This document shows positions 10,776-23,200 of a stretch of 64,000 nt of DNA, piece by piece; the first letter of the stretch is position 1; each line of letters opens with the position of its first letter. A program made the position numbers and the translations under genes. The stretch covers positions 31,470,214-31,534,213 of the forward strand of contig CM049320.1 in the NCBI GenBank assembly GCA_026874595.1. Reading direction: 5' to 3'. Below the pieces are notes generated by a model. The model worked only from the letters and a program-made list of their open reading frames with translations. It was not told where the DNA came from and searched no databases. Source of the stretch: Sipunculus nudus. Lineage: Eukaryota; Annelida; Sipuncula; Golfingiida; Sipunculidae.

Positions 10776-13323
10776 AGCTCAGCTGACTATAAGTCATCTG
10801 AGCTATAGTCGTGGTCCATTGTCCGTCGTCCGTCCGTCTGTCGGTCCGTCCGTCCGTCCGTAGATGTGGCACGTTTTGAAACCGTAAGAACTAGGAATCC
10901 AAAATTCGGCATAATGTTAGATGTCCCCAAGATCTCCTACCAAGCCGAAAACTGGGTCTTTGCGACTTCGTTCCTTTGCGAAATTAAGGAAAAACCTCAA
11001 TTTTTTATTAAAAACCTATTTTTACACTTCAGGACTGCCTAATATCAAAACCACTCATCTGTTTTTCCTCATATTTACCATAATTATTCTTCTATATAGT
11101 TCCTATGTATATGCCAGAAATTATGGCTGTATTATGTAAATTTTAAAAAGTTATGGGCTCAAACATAATGCATTGTGTAAAAAATCAGGAAAGATATTTG
11201 ATCACTTAACACAAAATATGTTAAAGCTATAAACTTTTTTTCCAGTAATATAACTTTAATTAATCAAAATTAAATTGTATACCCAAAATAAGATCAAAAT
11301 CTTTTAAATTTTTTAAAATATTAACCAAAATTAAAAATTTTGTACCCTAAATTTTGCCCAACTTTGACCGTGCACGTTTTTTTCCTGTAAGTACTGTGGA
11401 TTTAATTTTCGCAGCATGTTTTTTTTAGCATTTTGTCTATTACACCAAAAATTTGAAACCAGTTGATCAAAAACTGTAGATTTTATTCAAGTTTTCAAGC
11501 ACCATGTAACATATTGTTTACATCAAGCTAGTGTCATGCAGTTTGCAAGTGTTCAGCTCCCCAGCTTCAGCTCTCAGTTCCTAAAATTTGGCATGCAATT
11601 AGATGTCTCAAAAATCCCCTACCATGCCAAGAATTTGGTCACTAGGACTTAATACCTTCGAGATATGAATGAAAAACTTCATTTTTCCATTAAAAAGCCC
11701 ATTGTTACACTTCAAGACTGCCTAATATCAAAACCACAAGTTATTGGCCCAAACATAATGCACTTTGTAAAAAATTAAGAAATATATTTACTCCCTTAAC
11801 AAGAGGATTGCTGAAGCTAGAGATTTTTTGTCAGGGATGTAACATTATTTAATCAAGATTCAATTGAATACCCAAAATTAGTTCTGAATTTTTCAAATTT
11901 TATAAGTTATTAGTATAAATATAAAATTAGTACCTTAAATTTTGCCAAACTTTGACCATGGCATGTTTGTTTCCTATGAGCACTGTTGATATAATTTTCA
12001 TATCATGCACACATAATGATTTCAGCTTTTTAGTTTATAAAGCTGAAAGAAATTGGCCAAAAATTGTAGCTTTTATTAATGTTTTTATGAGACCATGTCA
12101 GACCTTTGCTCTCTGTAGCACCTCTTGAGTCACCTGTATGTTGACCTTGTTGAACTTTCAGCAAATGATGCATGCTTGAGGCGAGGCATTAACTGGGGCT
12201 CCAGGCAGCTTATTATATAATGGCCAGCCACAGTTGATCCAGGTGTCCAACCCAACTCATTTAGTAGTTTTAACCAACAACATAACAATAAACAATAAAT
12301 TAATAAATTTTTATTGGTTTTTAATAACAAATTAAAGAAAAATAGAAAAGGAATTTGTAAGTTGATAATAACAGGAAATTAACTTGCAGTTACCGATGAT
12401 ATAAGAATCCTGTATCGATGGATAGAATGTCACGTATTCCAAATAACACCCTGCAGTCACCTATGGTATTTTTCAGTTCAATTTTAATGATAAAAAAGTA
12501 AATCATATTATTCATTACTAATCATTAGGGATCATATGAAGGAAATTAATGATAGACAAAGATGCAGTTGATAATATTATTATCTAGATTCCTACTGTGT
12601 CTATAGTTAGTACATTGATGTGAAATTATTCCAAAATGAATATATTATTTTTTTTAATATAAATAAAAGCCATAAAACCAGATACTTATGATCATTATTT
12701 AAATGTGTGAATTTTGTATATTTTGGATTCTCAACATCATTGTTTGGTGAAACTGAATAAATACCAGACATGGTGCGAATACTTTGCAATTGTATTTAAA
12801 CACGAATATGAATATGTACTCCATCATAAAATTTCTTTCATAAGAATGGGAATCCAGGTAAAAATGAAAGTATATGAATACTAGTGCAAATACTTTCAAA
12901 TTGTATTAATGAATGCATTCATGAATATATTCTTTAATATTATTTTACTTATCATTTCAGTTATATTTTATTAGAAAAAATCATACTATTCTCTTATTAT
13001 TTTTAATAAAAATTATATTTGGGACAATATTTGTAATTTTTTTTAATAAATAGTTAAACTCTTATATTATATGTTCTGCTTATAAGTTATATGGCCAAGT
13101 CAAAATCTGTGTGACAATCGCACTCCATTTGTTAATAAAATAAATGAAATGAATCCTCTTTCCTGTCTCCAAAGGTACTATCAAAATAATACATAAGCTA
13201 AACAACAACAACTCATAATACAGCTTATTTTTATTACCACATAAAACCAGCATGTGCCTTATTTCTAAATCATATTTTTTTATCATATATAACAGCTAAG
13301 CGCCGTGACCCATAGGTCCCTTG
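10776..13323. mobile_element. 2.55-kb insertion private to unit 1 (bivalve-type AGCTCAG...GTCCGTC element)
   Basis: Unit 2 has the uninterrupted site (gaccgattttttta, 37736-37750). The insert begins AGCTCAGCTGA...TCATCTGAGCT (a hairpin), followed by GTCCGTC repeats near 10840-10860, and ends cataggtcccttg. It contains two diverged internal repeats (about 10890-11560 and 11570-12120), each with ttacacttca(g/a)gactgcc and taatatcaaaacca. No transposase frame seen. Resemblance to a widespread bivalve element is from memory. Confidence 0.75.
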
Positions 13324-15332
13324 TTTTATACTGCCGGACATAATCGTACGGCGCGACTCCCATAAAAAGACGTAAGTACTATCATACAGGCATCCTTATC
13401 CAGCATTTTAGTTTAAGAACCCTGATATGCTCCAAATGCCAAAATATTGGCTAAATGAGTTCACAAAAGTAAGACATATATAAGGTTTTATAAGGTTTAT
13501 GAAATAAATTCCAATACGTTCATTTCTGTCTTCCACTTTGATAAATACACTGGATCCATCGTGATGGACGAACGCGTCCGATTAAACCTCCGATTATAAA
13601 TTATGAAGGATTAATGTGTACACCCTAAACGCATTGTAGTTGTCGTCGCCGATGCCACTGACGTTGCCGTTACCGGATTAACGTATGAATGTGTCGAAGC
13701 TTAATTGAAAAGCTCAACGAAAAGATTGTTGTATAAAAGGGACTAATAGGTGTGAGCTTCGAAGCATATCGAACAGCTATATACGGGTTACCCCTTTCAC
13801 ACATAATACGTTTTGAAACCGATTTAGGCAAAGCGGTTTTGCCAAACCGGTTTAGTGCGTTCACACGGCCACCTTGCACCAATGCATGTTGTGTACATTT
13901 CACATGCAATGTAACAGTAAGCAGACACAAGCATTCGCTCAAGTGCTGTGACCGAGTTGCTGCTTGAAAACTTGGCCCACACCGATCTAGAGCGTTCACA
14001 TGACACTTAAGCTAGGAGGAAAATAAAACGATTCCCTTTCAAAACGGTCTGATCCACCTCCTGAGCCTGTTCTAAAACGTTAAGGCTGAAACGGTTTTAA
14101 AACGCTTTGGATTACCTTGTGAACGCTCTATTGCGCATTCAGAAGGGTTTTAAACCAGTTTGCAATTTGCCATGTGAAAGGGGTAATAGGCATGTATAGG
14201 CCCGAACCATGCACGCAACCGCGCTGAAGGGTTTTGGTCCTGCTACTTATCAAATATTTGGTGTTTCAAACTTGCCTTAATTATCGCTTTGTTTCTTGGT
14301 TGCTCTGGAGATGTTGGGTCGAACCCATTCCACACCCGACCGGCCCCAAGGCCAAGCGGACTGATGCTAGTACCCCCATCCAGCAGAAGACCCTATGACC
14401 ATCAGGCCAGGTTGCACAGGTCGGAAATTGGGAACCTTCGCTTGGTAACTAACAGAGGGGACGGACAGTAGGGTTCAACAGCCATGCCGGTTCAGGACAG
14501 GCTGTCCCTCCGACCTTACCATAGGTGCCGGTATGTGGTCAGCGGGCCTGTAGACACACCAAAGATTCTAACTCGGCAGGTTCTGAGTAGAATATTCGAT
14601 ATACCTTTAATAGATACACTCCTCCTACATTATAAGTAGACTTGCCCATTAATGACTATATGATAAAGTTGCCGGGCCCTATGGGTCAGAGTGAGAGGAA
14701 AGAGTCACTTGTTCACTTGTCCAAGTGGCGGGCCTAGGGTAGAGACCAAACCATATGGCTTCTAGGTCACTTATTAGGTCTCCCCTAATAAGTAAATGGA
14801 TGATGTTAGGCACCGGACCGGCGAATAAAGTTGAGTAGCCTGCAGCTCTCCATATCTCAAACAAAACGCATCCCCCATCGGCTGAAAGTATAATCTTGAT
14901 TTTGCTTAGTAATAAAAACCATTCAAAAATCGGAAAGACCTTTCGGCCATTTGGCGGTGCCTTTGCAAATCTCAATATTTGCAATTACTGACACGAACTA
15001 ATATTTCAGAAAATTAGTTGAGACGAAATAATTTAATATACCATGGGGTACCTGAGAGTAATGGACGAGACAACTGGGAAGAGAGTCTGAAGAAAGTAAA
15101 ATTAGTGATGAAAAAAAGAGAAATTAGGATTGATTCAGAGGGTAACAAAATAAGTATTGGTAGAGCACACCTGCTTCCTGTTAGAGATTGAAAACTAAGA
15201 TAACAAGATATTATAGTATCACATGATTATAGTGAACATGTCAGGTTAGAAAGGCGTAATGTTGCTTTCTTTGTGATACAGGGTAGGCATGATAACAAGG
15301 AAGCTTTTTTTTCTTTTGATGAACTGTATATT
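13324..15332. other. Spacer of unit 1, middle part with GC-rich block
   Basis: Apart from the MITE at 13788, about 14280-14960 is clearly more GC-rich than its surroundings and is conserved in unit 2 (38690-39400). It contains a perfect 10-bp hairpin ACTTATTAGG/CCTAATAAGT (14769-14793). Its frames are short and unrecognised; an old mobile-element fragment is the likeliest source. Confidence 0.45.
13788..14186. mobile_element. Inverted-repeat MITE (unit 1)
   Basis: About 399 bp opening TTACCCCTTTCACA and closing with the complement TGTGAAAGGGGTAA. Further imperfect inverted blocks lie inside (gcgttcacacgg and ccttgtgaacgc; accggttta and ttaaaccagtt). TTA and TAA at the edges could be a PIF/Harbinger-type 3-bp site but do not match each other, so the superfamily is open. 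Confidence 0.68.
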
Positions 15333-15340
15333 GAGGAGCA

Positions 15341-16101
15341 CAGGGTTGGGGCCAGGTACTTGTACCTGTACCTGTACCTAGGTACACATTTCAGAGTACC
15401 TGTACCTGTACCTGTACCTGTACCTACCAGTCATGAGTAGGAAGTGCCTTGTAGCAGTACCTGTACCTCTAACTAAAGTACCTGTACATGGTACAAGGTA
15501 CTCCAGGTACAATTTCATATTTTCAGTTTTTTTTTTAAGTTTTTTCTCTAAGGTATTAAATTACCTGTAGTGAAAAATAATCAGCAAGCCATCAGTGTGA
15601 TAAACTGCTCATGAATTGAATTGTTATCACACCTCCAGAATAGTTACATGTGTGAAATTAGATGTAACCACTAATTGAGCAAATCATTTGATTATACTGT
15701 ACTTGGTGCACTCAATGAACATTTAGCACACTAATATCATGTTTGTGAAGTATGGTGTCAGAATAATCACTCTCTTACTGTACTTGGTGTACTTAATGGA
15801 CCTTCAGTAGATTTTAATTTCACGTTTGTTAATGTATTGTGTCATACTCTACTTGGTGCACTTAATGGACTTTTAATACACTTGCATGTTTGTGAACATA
15901 TGGTGCCATACAGTAAATAAGTTCTATTAAAATAAACTTTAGCAAATGACTTCAGAAAAACGTCTTTAAATAGATCCTCAAATAAATGTACCTGTACCTA
16001 TACCTAGGTACTTTCTAAAGTACCTGTACCTGTACCTGGCCTATTCACAAGTACCTGTACCTGTACCTAGGTACTTTCACTTGTACCTGGCCCCAACCCT
16101 G
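15341..16101. mobile_element. hAT-like MITE with 8-bp target duplication (unit 1)
   Basis: 761 bp with terminal inverted repeats CAGGGTTGGGGCCAGGTAC and its complement at the right end, flanked by GAGGAGCA at 15333-15340 and 16102-16109. CAGGG termini with an 8-bp duplication are the hAT hallmark. Subterminal GTACCT hexamers form palindromic clusters at both ends, and three diverged ~65-80 bp tandem repeats (from about 15694, 15776, 15844) fill the middle. No transposase frame; non-autonomous. Confidence 0.92.
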
Positions 16102-16109
16102 GAGGAGCA

Positions 16110-18872
16110 ACTGTTTTAATGGGAATTTGAATCAACTCAAATGTGATGTGTAAAAAAAAAAGATTAATCTACAGCACTTGATAAATTTCGGAGACCAGAA
16201 TACTCAAATGCAGCTGTATTAGGAGAATGTGATAGATTTCCTTTGTTTGTATCTTTCTTATAAAGTTGTATTAAGTATTGGATTAAACTTTCTATACAGT
16301 TGTTAATCAGATTGGGTATCTCATGTAAGAAGTTTGATGTTCCAGTCTGGTTTTAGCTATGTTTGGAATTTGTTTTCTGAAAGTAAGACATGGCTCTTCA
16401 AAATTGGCACTGTGAATTAGAGATATCGTGTTGTGTAGTAAACTATAATATTATGGTACTTTTAATTCCATGCCAACTGTTGAAAGGTATGTATATTGTA
16501 TTCCAGATACATGTATAAAAAAGAATCATACGGAACTTACATACATGTTAGAATCAGGAATTGGCTAATGATATAGGACTTTATAAAAGCATATCTCATG
16601 AAGAAAGGATATGATAATATTGTTTATGTCAAGGATACAGTATTGTTGAGGATGAAGCTCACGTTTGAAAGATTTACACTTTATGTAGATAATATAATAA
16701 TTTGAAGGTATAACACTTTAGACAAGGCTTACATTTTCCAAATGAAAACACTTTTATAATTTTTTTTTAATTTAGTGTAGAAAAATAATAAATTGTTGAA
16801 TCCTGCGTTTTTTATTCACAGATGAAGGCAAAAAAAGACTCTAAGGCAATTACCCGCGGCAATTCTCCCCCCCCCCCCCCCAGGTAAATAACGAAACAAG
16901 ACAATTAACCCCCGGACAATTTCCCACCGGACTGGGGTGTTTTTAATGAATAAACTTCTGTTCTGTTCAATACCGTGAGGCACTGGGGGAATCCTAAATC
17001 ATATACAGCTCCATTCAATAGAATTGACATCTGGTCCATTCTCTCAAAGTTTGTTCTTCTGTTTGGTTCAAAATCCTCGCATTCTCTTTTTCATTGAAGA
17101 TAGAAAACAAAGATACATAGGCCTGATGATCACCTGTAGATATTTTGCACTAAGGATAGTAAGAATATAAGCCTAATATACCAATTACATATATAATTGA
17201 AACTGCAGAGTAGTTATTCATATGTTTTGCATATATCTCAATGATGAACACTTTACAAAAAAAGTTCACTTGAATTACAAAGCAGGATCGACACTTAAGT
17301 ACACAATTTTCTGTTTTGTTCATGAAAGCAACAAAACAAAGGAGAGAAAAGATGTGTATGACTGTGTTTGTATCTAAATACATCTACAAGGAGGCAAACA
17401 GGTTGACCTTCTAAATGCAACATGTACGTATATAACTGGTCGTTTTTATTTCTTAATCCCACAGCTTTTAACCAGAATATGCACACACAGAAACGCTTAA
17501 TATGAATACAAAGGAAGGTCGGTTCATTCCGTAATGAAGTCAACCCAATGATTTTCTATGTGCCGGTCGTTTGTTCTACCAGTTAGCTAATAAAGATGCC
17601 CAAGCCCTCAGTGTTTATCACACTTATACAGGAACCAGCGAAGTGACGTCAGAGTGCTACATACTAATTTTATCGACACTGACTTAGCATGTAACAGCGA
17701 GAACTGATGGCATTTTATGGCGTGCTGCATATATAATTTGTTGAGAGATGTATGAATGGCCTTCTGGTTCATTGTATAGAGTGGCAGAGCATAAATACAA
17801 AGAAAAATTAGTTCCCCTGGTATGGGAATCGAATAATAGAGGGGTTTCTGATATCCATTAGCCTATCGGTCGCGCAACTGACCTGCAATCGGAAAGTCAT
17901 GGATCCAAGTCATACATCTATCCACTTATAAATATATGTATATAATCGGGAGTGGATCCGTTGAAGCTCAATGAATTGTTTTTGGCGCCGTCCGGTATAA
18001 TATTCCTTTCCTATGCCACGGAACATTATTCTTGTGTTCAAGAAGCTCAGAAGGAAATTGTGCTCTGTTTTGGGTTAAATCTAGGTTCTGGCGTCACCTG
18101 ATTCGCAGATCAGGTCCCCGGCTTAATTTATCGGAAAGTATATATATAATACTGGGCCTTACATGTTGAAAAGACACAGGCTGAGGATTCTCTCCGCGCC
18201 GTTTTTGGGAGGTTCGATCATGCGTAACCTTGTGTATGCTCCTCAAATCTGTATTTGTATTAAGTGAAAGGGTCTGTTGCCTGTTCTGTAATTGTTTTTA
18301 AATTTATACGTTTGTTTTATCTATGTATGTTGAAAAGGAGGTGTAAGCAATATGCCATGGGCCTTAGGAACTAGTCCGTCTCTGTAAATACTATTACACA
18401 AAGCCAACACTGGATGTCAAGCCAATCCCCATTTATTGATAGTCAGTGGCACTTCCAAATAAACCAAGATTCCAATAACATTTGCATTTTATTTTCAAAT
18501 GCATATGTAGCGAACGATACAAAACATTTAAACCAGCTGTGAACCATTTTGGAAGACTGGACAACATTGGGAGTGGTAAGTTCTAGGCGGGACGAAGTTT
18601 CCCACAATCTAATAATGGGTGTGATCTGCTGTGTGATATGAAGTTATTTATGGTTTATTTATGAATATGCTGAATGTTCAGATCACGTGGTATACGTATA
18701 TAGGCCATATCATAACAAATATCAGAGCATATCACAAAAGTAAAACGCTCTTTCAGAATAGGTGGTGAGATGATATGTTGATAATATGAGCTATTTGTTC
18801 ATGTGTACAACAAATCTTAGAAGGTCATCTCACTGTTTGCTTCATACAACGCTGCTAGGTAATATGTTGTTC
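16110..18872. other. Spacer of unit 1, right part
   Basis: Homologous to 40461-43217. Contains a poly-C tract (16867-16881) and the tRNA-like relic at 17862. No gene recognised. A tract of open frame near 16500-16700 is longer in unit 2 (40847-41056), but its product has no features I recognise. Confidence 0.45.
17862..17925 (+). repeat. tRNA-like SINE relic (unit 1)
   Basis: TAGCCTATCGGTCGCGCAAC resembles a tRNA A-box region and GGATCCAAGTC, 45 bp later, a degenerate B box. Probably the head of an old SINE. The same remnant is at about 42207-42268 in unit 2. Confidence 0.4.
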
Positions 18873-20166
18873 AGTGGAAAGAGCCCTGTTCGAAACAGCA
18901 GAAATTGAAAAATTTGGTATGAAGTGTGTGATAATATAACATCGATCTTATGACCAGCATCTCGTTTTCCGCAGGAATACAGATAACATCTTCAAACACT
19001 TAGTCGGAAACAACTCCGGTGACGGAAGCCATACATGTGCCAAACAGACTTTACGTCGGCCGGGTAGCTTTGGCACTATTCAGTACATATGACGAAACAT
19101 CTTTTGAAAGGTAATTGTAATCCATATCTGCGTCAATATCTTGCTGACCTTTTATAAAAAAGAGTGAATTAAGAGTTGCGCCTTCCAAGGCAAATTACAG
19201 AAAAAGATCTAAGGAATTAAATTTAAAAGCCTTCGCCTACCCGCATCATATCATATTTGTGATTTGAATTGAAATTTTTCATATAGGTTTGAATTGTAAA
19301 ATTCTCCAAGAAGTTCAATTTTGGTGTAAATCCAAGCCTAATTAACCCAAGAATGAGTGTTTTATGAAGTTTTATAGCATATGTGTTTACACTAGGATGC
19401 AGTATGTGACGATATGGCCATTTGTGGAGAGCCATGCATGAGGTCTCAGAAGATATTGACGTTATGCTACGCGACGTTTCCCTGAAAGGTGTAATAGGGG
19501 CATGGTTGTTGTTCGTTGTGTTTATATTCCAGCACAGCAGTACCACGATGTCCAGGTTTTTTTTTTCAAAATATTTTCAATTCAACAGTTCAAAGGAATA
19601 ACACAGGTTTAATTAGCATTCCAACTTTGAACACTATCTTCTGCCTGAGTATGGTAATTCTTAACTAAAAAGTAAATATAAACCTTTGAACAAACTGTTA
19701 ACTAAGCAGCTGACGCCAGCCGCTAATATGGAATAAAACCGTGTGTGACAATCTTCTTCCCAATGGATGGTCCGCCTTGTTTGATTATAGATTAAATTAA
19801 TATAATCAAAATTATGCCTTGCAATATGAAGAAGAAAAATTACCGGGTATTCACTTCAATGGGTGTACTGGCATAACTGTGTACCTTAACATTAAGCAAA
19901 CGACCAACACAGCACCTAACCTTTAGTACATAGTGACAGGAACAGCGGGCATTGTTTCATGCAGGTCGATGACACATTTTAAAACCCTTTTGTTGCCATG
20001 ATTTTAACCAATGTGAACAACAAACATAACCCACTGCTCCCTTGGGTGCTCAAAATAATTGTTCCATATCACTGCCAATACCCGTTATATTACTCTATAA
20101 CAGTACCATCTGTGTCGGTCGCCTATTAGACGTGGGATGAATTATACTTGCACGGTGTCTTTTCAG
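18873..20166 (+). other. 5' flank of gene copy 2
   Basis: Homologous to 1-1302 and 43218-44521; no coding exon recognised. Ends in a pyrimidine-rich AG 21 bp before the ATG, suggesting an upstream non-coding exon. Confidence 0.5.
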
Positions 20167-20187
20167 ATTCTTCTAATCAGCTTAACA

Positions 20188-20272
20188 ATGGCGTTTCTAT
20201 TTCGCATAGCCGTGGCGTTTTTTGTGACGCTCCTGCTGATTTCTTTGATGTTGTTTTCGAAGTGGAAAGCAG
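20188..20272 (+). CDS. Anchor/signal exon, copy 2
   Basis: First coding exon: ATG at 20188, 28 codons plus one base, ending AAAGCAG with donor GTAGGA at 20273. One Arg (residue 6) is followed by a hydrophobic run of about 17 residues and then S-K-W-K-A. This fits a type II signal anchor or a signal peptide; the sequence alone does not separate the two. The start is the first ATG after a candidate UTR acceptor (tcttttcag ending 20166) and is conserved in all three copies. Phase 1 at the exit matches every mini-exon downstream. Confidence 0.8.
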
Positions 20273-23200
20273 GTAGGACCCGTTTTGTATCTGGATTAGT
20301 TTTATGAATGTGATTTCTAGGCCAAAAAAGAAAACAAAGAAAAAAACTGGTTAATCTTTTTTTGATGGTTTGACAAATAATTTCAAGATTTTTCGTTTTA
20401 AATGAAATCGTCTTTGCCGGGGCTTGAAACGAGATAGAAGAGATTTTGAAGCTGCCCTTTATATAAAGAAATGTTACGAAGTCAGTTGAAGTTGCATTTG
20501 CTGATCCGAACTAAAGGTGCAGATGTATTGCTGAAATGTAGGTAAATATATTCTTATGCGTATAATTTAAAATGGCATTTTGTTTATATATTTTAGATGC
20601 GATGAAAGATTTGCTTTCTCAGAAGATTTCAGTTGGTCGTCCAGGTTGGGGTTCCTACAATAATTGATATCCATTCAGTTGGGATTCATTGGTTTATCAA
20701 TGTTGGGCTTCGTGTTAGAATATATATAGGCATTTTGTTAGGAGAGGCTAATACATAATATAAATCCACATTAACTTACAATGGAAATCCTAATCATTAT
20801 AAGCATTATACTAGATAAAGCACATTTTTACCAAGGGAAGCATTAATCTTAAAGTTTATTTTAATTAAGGGAGGTTAATTTAGAAACTGCTGAAAAAAAG
20901 GACAAAGAGCGAAAGAAAAAATTCATGATATTTCTATTCCTCCTCACCTAACCACATGGTCAGGTGGTTGCAAGTTAATACAATGGGCCTTATTTATGTA
21001 TGGTGAAATGGTAAAAAACTGTATGCATATAATTAGAAGTACCATTTTATTATGTTTTAGATCAGAGGAAAGGCATACTACCTAAGAAGATATCAGTTGG
21101 AAGTCAAGGTTAGGTCTCCTTCAATAACTGATTATCCACTGCGTTTGGCTAAGCGCTTTATCAATATCGAACTTCGTTTAAAAATATATGCTTGCATTTT
21201 TATAGGAAAATGCAAATCCATCGCATGAAGGCACATAAAGTAACAATTTCTTTCTTTAATGCAAACACTTATTTAGCTAATGCAAACAACGTTGTGAAAC
21301 AGGACAACGAGCAAAAGAATAAAAATGAAAACATTTCCTTGGAAGGTTTTCCCGTGTCGTTAATCTGTTATAAGGTATTAAAATTGGTAAGTGATGAAAT
21401 GATGAACAACCAAATGAAAATAAAACATGATCAAATCACTGTTGGTAGTCTAGGGGAAGAAGGTTTAAAGCCGAGAGATATTGAGACTGAATCTCAGCCA
21501 GGCGATAAGATTGTTTATCTTTGGTCCTACATAGGGTGACGATCCATGCAGCTTAATGGGAAGGTTGTGCCCAATGCTCGGGTTTCATTTGAAAAACGAG
21601 TGTGGCTGCCGGGAAATCCTTCGTGGTTTCACCCAGCAATGGTATATATTACACATCCAGTCCACGCAGGTGCATTAGCCATCGGGTCTAGTTAGTACCA
21701 GGATACAAAATGAGAGAAAGTGTCCTTTTTACTGTGTCCCATAGTCCGAAACTGGAACGAAATTTCTGAAGGTGTACATATTGATGCTAGCATTTAAACA
21801 CGAAGGCAGTTATCTTCAACAATTTATTATAAAAAAATATATTTATTCGTTATTCGTATAGTAGTAGGAAAAATATATATATTTTTCAAGAAATCTCTGT
21901 ATAATTAGAGCTTGACGCTACAGCTTTATAGGTAGCATTTTTTCTATTTTAGATCAACAGAAAGGTTTGCTTCAACGAAAGTTCTCACTTGAAAGTAGTC
22001 CAGGTTAGTTTTCCTGCAAGAATTTAATGTGTTGGACTTTCGTGGTTTATAAATGTCGGTATTAAGTATTAAGTCTGGACAGCTCAGTGGTGAAACTCTT
22101 GGTCCTCTCCGCTAGCGACCCGGGTTCGATCCCCGGCGTGGCTATGAGAGTGGGTTGCAGTTGCCCGTCCAAGGCCGGTGGTTTTCTCCGGGTACTCCGT
22201 TTTCCTCCACCTTTGCAGACTGCCGAACGCCATCACCGGAGCCATGGAGAGTGCCTCGATTAGTTATAATAACTATTTGTACAATCCATGTAAAATAAAT
22301 ACGTTTATATTAAGTCAACGAACCTGTGTTAAAACGCATACAAATGTTAGAACTTACTGTGTAAAATACGTTTCTTTTTAATGCAAACACATATCTTAAA
22401 TATTGTAGTAAGGGAGTGGGGCATCAAACGGTTACCATTGATAAATATAGGGAACGAACGGAAGAAAAAGAATATATTTTATATTATTTTTATACAAAAC
22501 TAAAATGCATATATTATGATTAGGGGAGAATCATATAGTCAATGTTGAAAAATCAGGAAATGAATGAAATAATAAAGTTTATTAAATTACATTCCTACTA
22601 AAATGATCCATTAGGGTCAGTCTGTCATAAGGATTTATTTACGTTTGGTAAAATGATGAACAAGAAAAAGATAATTTATAATAATTATTATCGGGAAAAT
22701 ATTAGATCAATTATAGATTAATTAAGAGACCACCATATTCACATGCATATAATATGAAGTGCCATTTTACTTGAAGATTTCACTTGGCAGTCAAGGTTAG
22801 GTTTCTTAATATCCATTGAATCGTACTGTGGTTTATCTATATCGGGGTTCGTGTCAGAATATTACGAGGATTGTGCTAGAAAGAGCTAATAAATCCACAT
22901 TAAGTTTGATATCAACAAAACTGTGTCCAAACGCCTATAAATGTACACAATTTATAATATTAAGGCTTCTCGTCAATGCAAAAATTAACAAAAATATGGT
23001 AATAAGGGGGCACAATATAGTCATTGTTGAAAAATAGGACGACGAGCGTAAAACTCGATTCCTTCTAAGATTGTCCACTCTAGTCAGTCTGTTTAAAAAT
23101 AAAGATAATACAATTGGCTTTTGTTAAGTATGGCCAATAAGGACAACGAAATACAAAGAAAAGGTAATTCATTATTTTCATATTATCCAAAAAGGAAATG

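Larger units (their letters stand above)
1..18872 (+). repeat. Tandem gene-scale duplication, unit 1
   Basis: Base 1 onward (aatggaaagagccctgttcg) matches the sequences starting near 18873 and 43218, so the window opens inside the first of three head-to-tail units. This unit holds a broken copy of the mini-exon/DUF268 gene (1324-7559) and about 11.3 kb of downstream spacer. Compared with units 2 and 3 it has lost most of the mini-exon array between about 2600 and 2660 and between about 4383 and 4600. It also carries a private 2.55-kb insertion at 10776-13323. The unit's true left boundary lies outside the window. Confidence 0.9.

Noticed and set aside
13670-13999. Overlapping open frames on both strands near 13670-13999 and 38163-38465
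   Set aside because: They lie in the inverted-repeat MITE, where palindromic composition keeps several frames open; no domain recognised.
14289-14471. 60-codon frame in the GC-rich block, conserved at 38697-38879
   Set aside because: Short, no start context, no domain. Conservation follows from recent duplication of the whole unit.
15341-16101. GTACCT hexamer clusters considered as a regulatory-site array
   Set aside because: They are the subterminal repeats of a hAT MITE with clear termini and target duplication.
22075-22150. Possible tRNA gene (B box GGTTCGATCC)
   Set aside because: No cloverleaf closes. It sits at the head of an insertion with target duplication and an empty site in copy 3, so it is a SINE.
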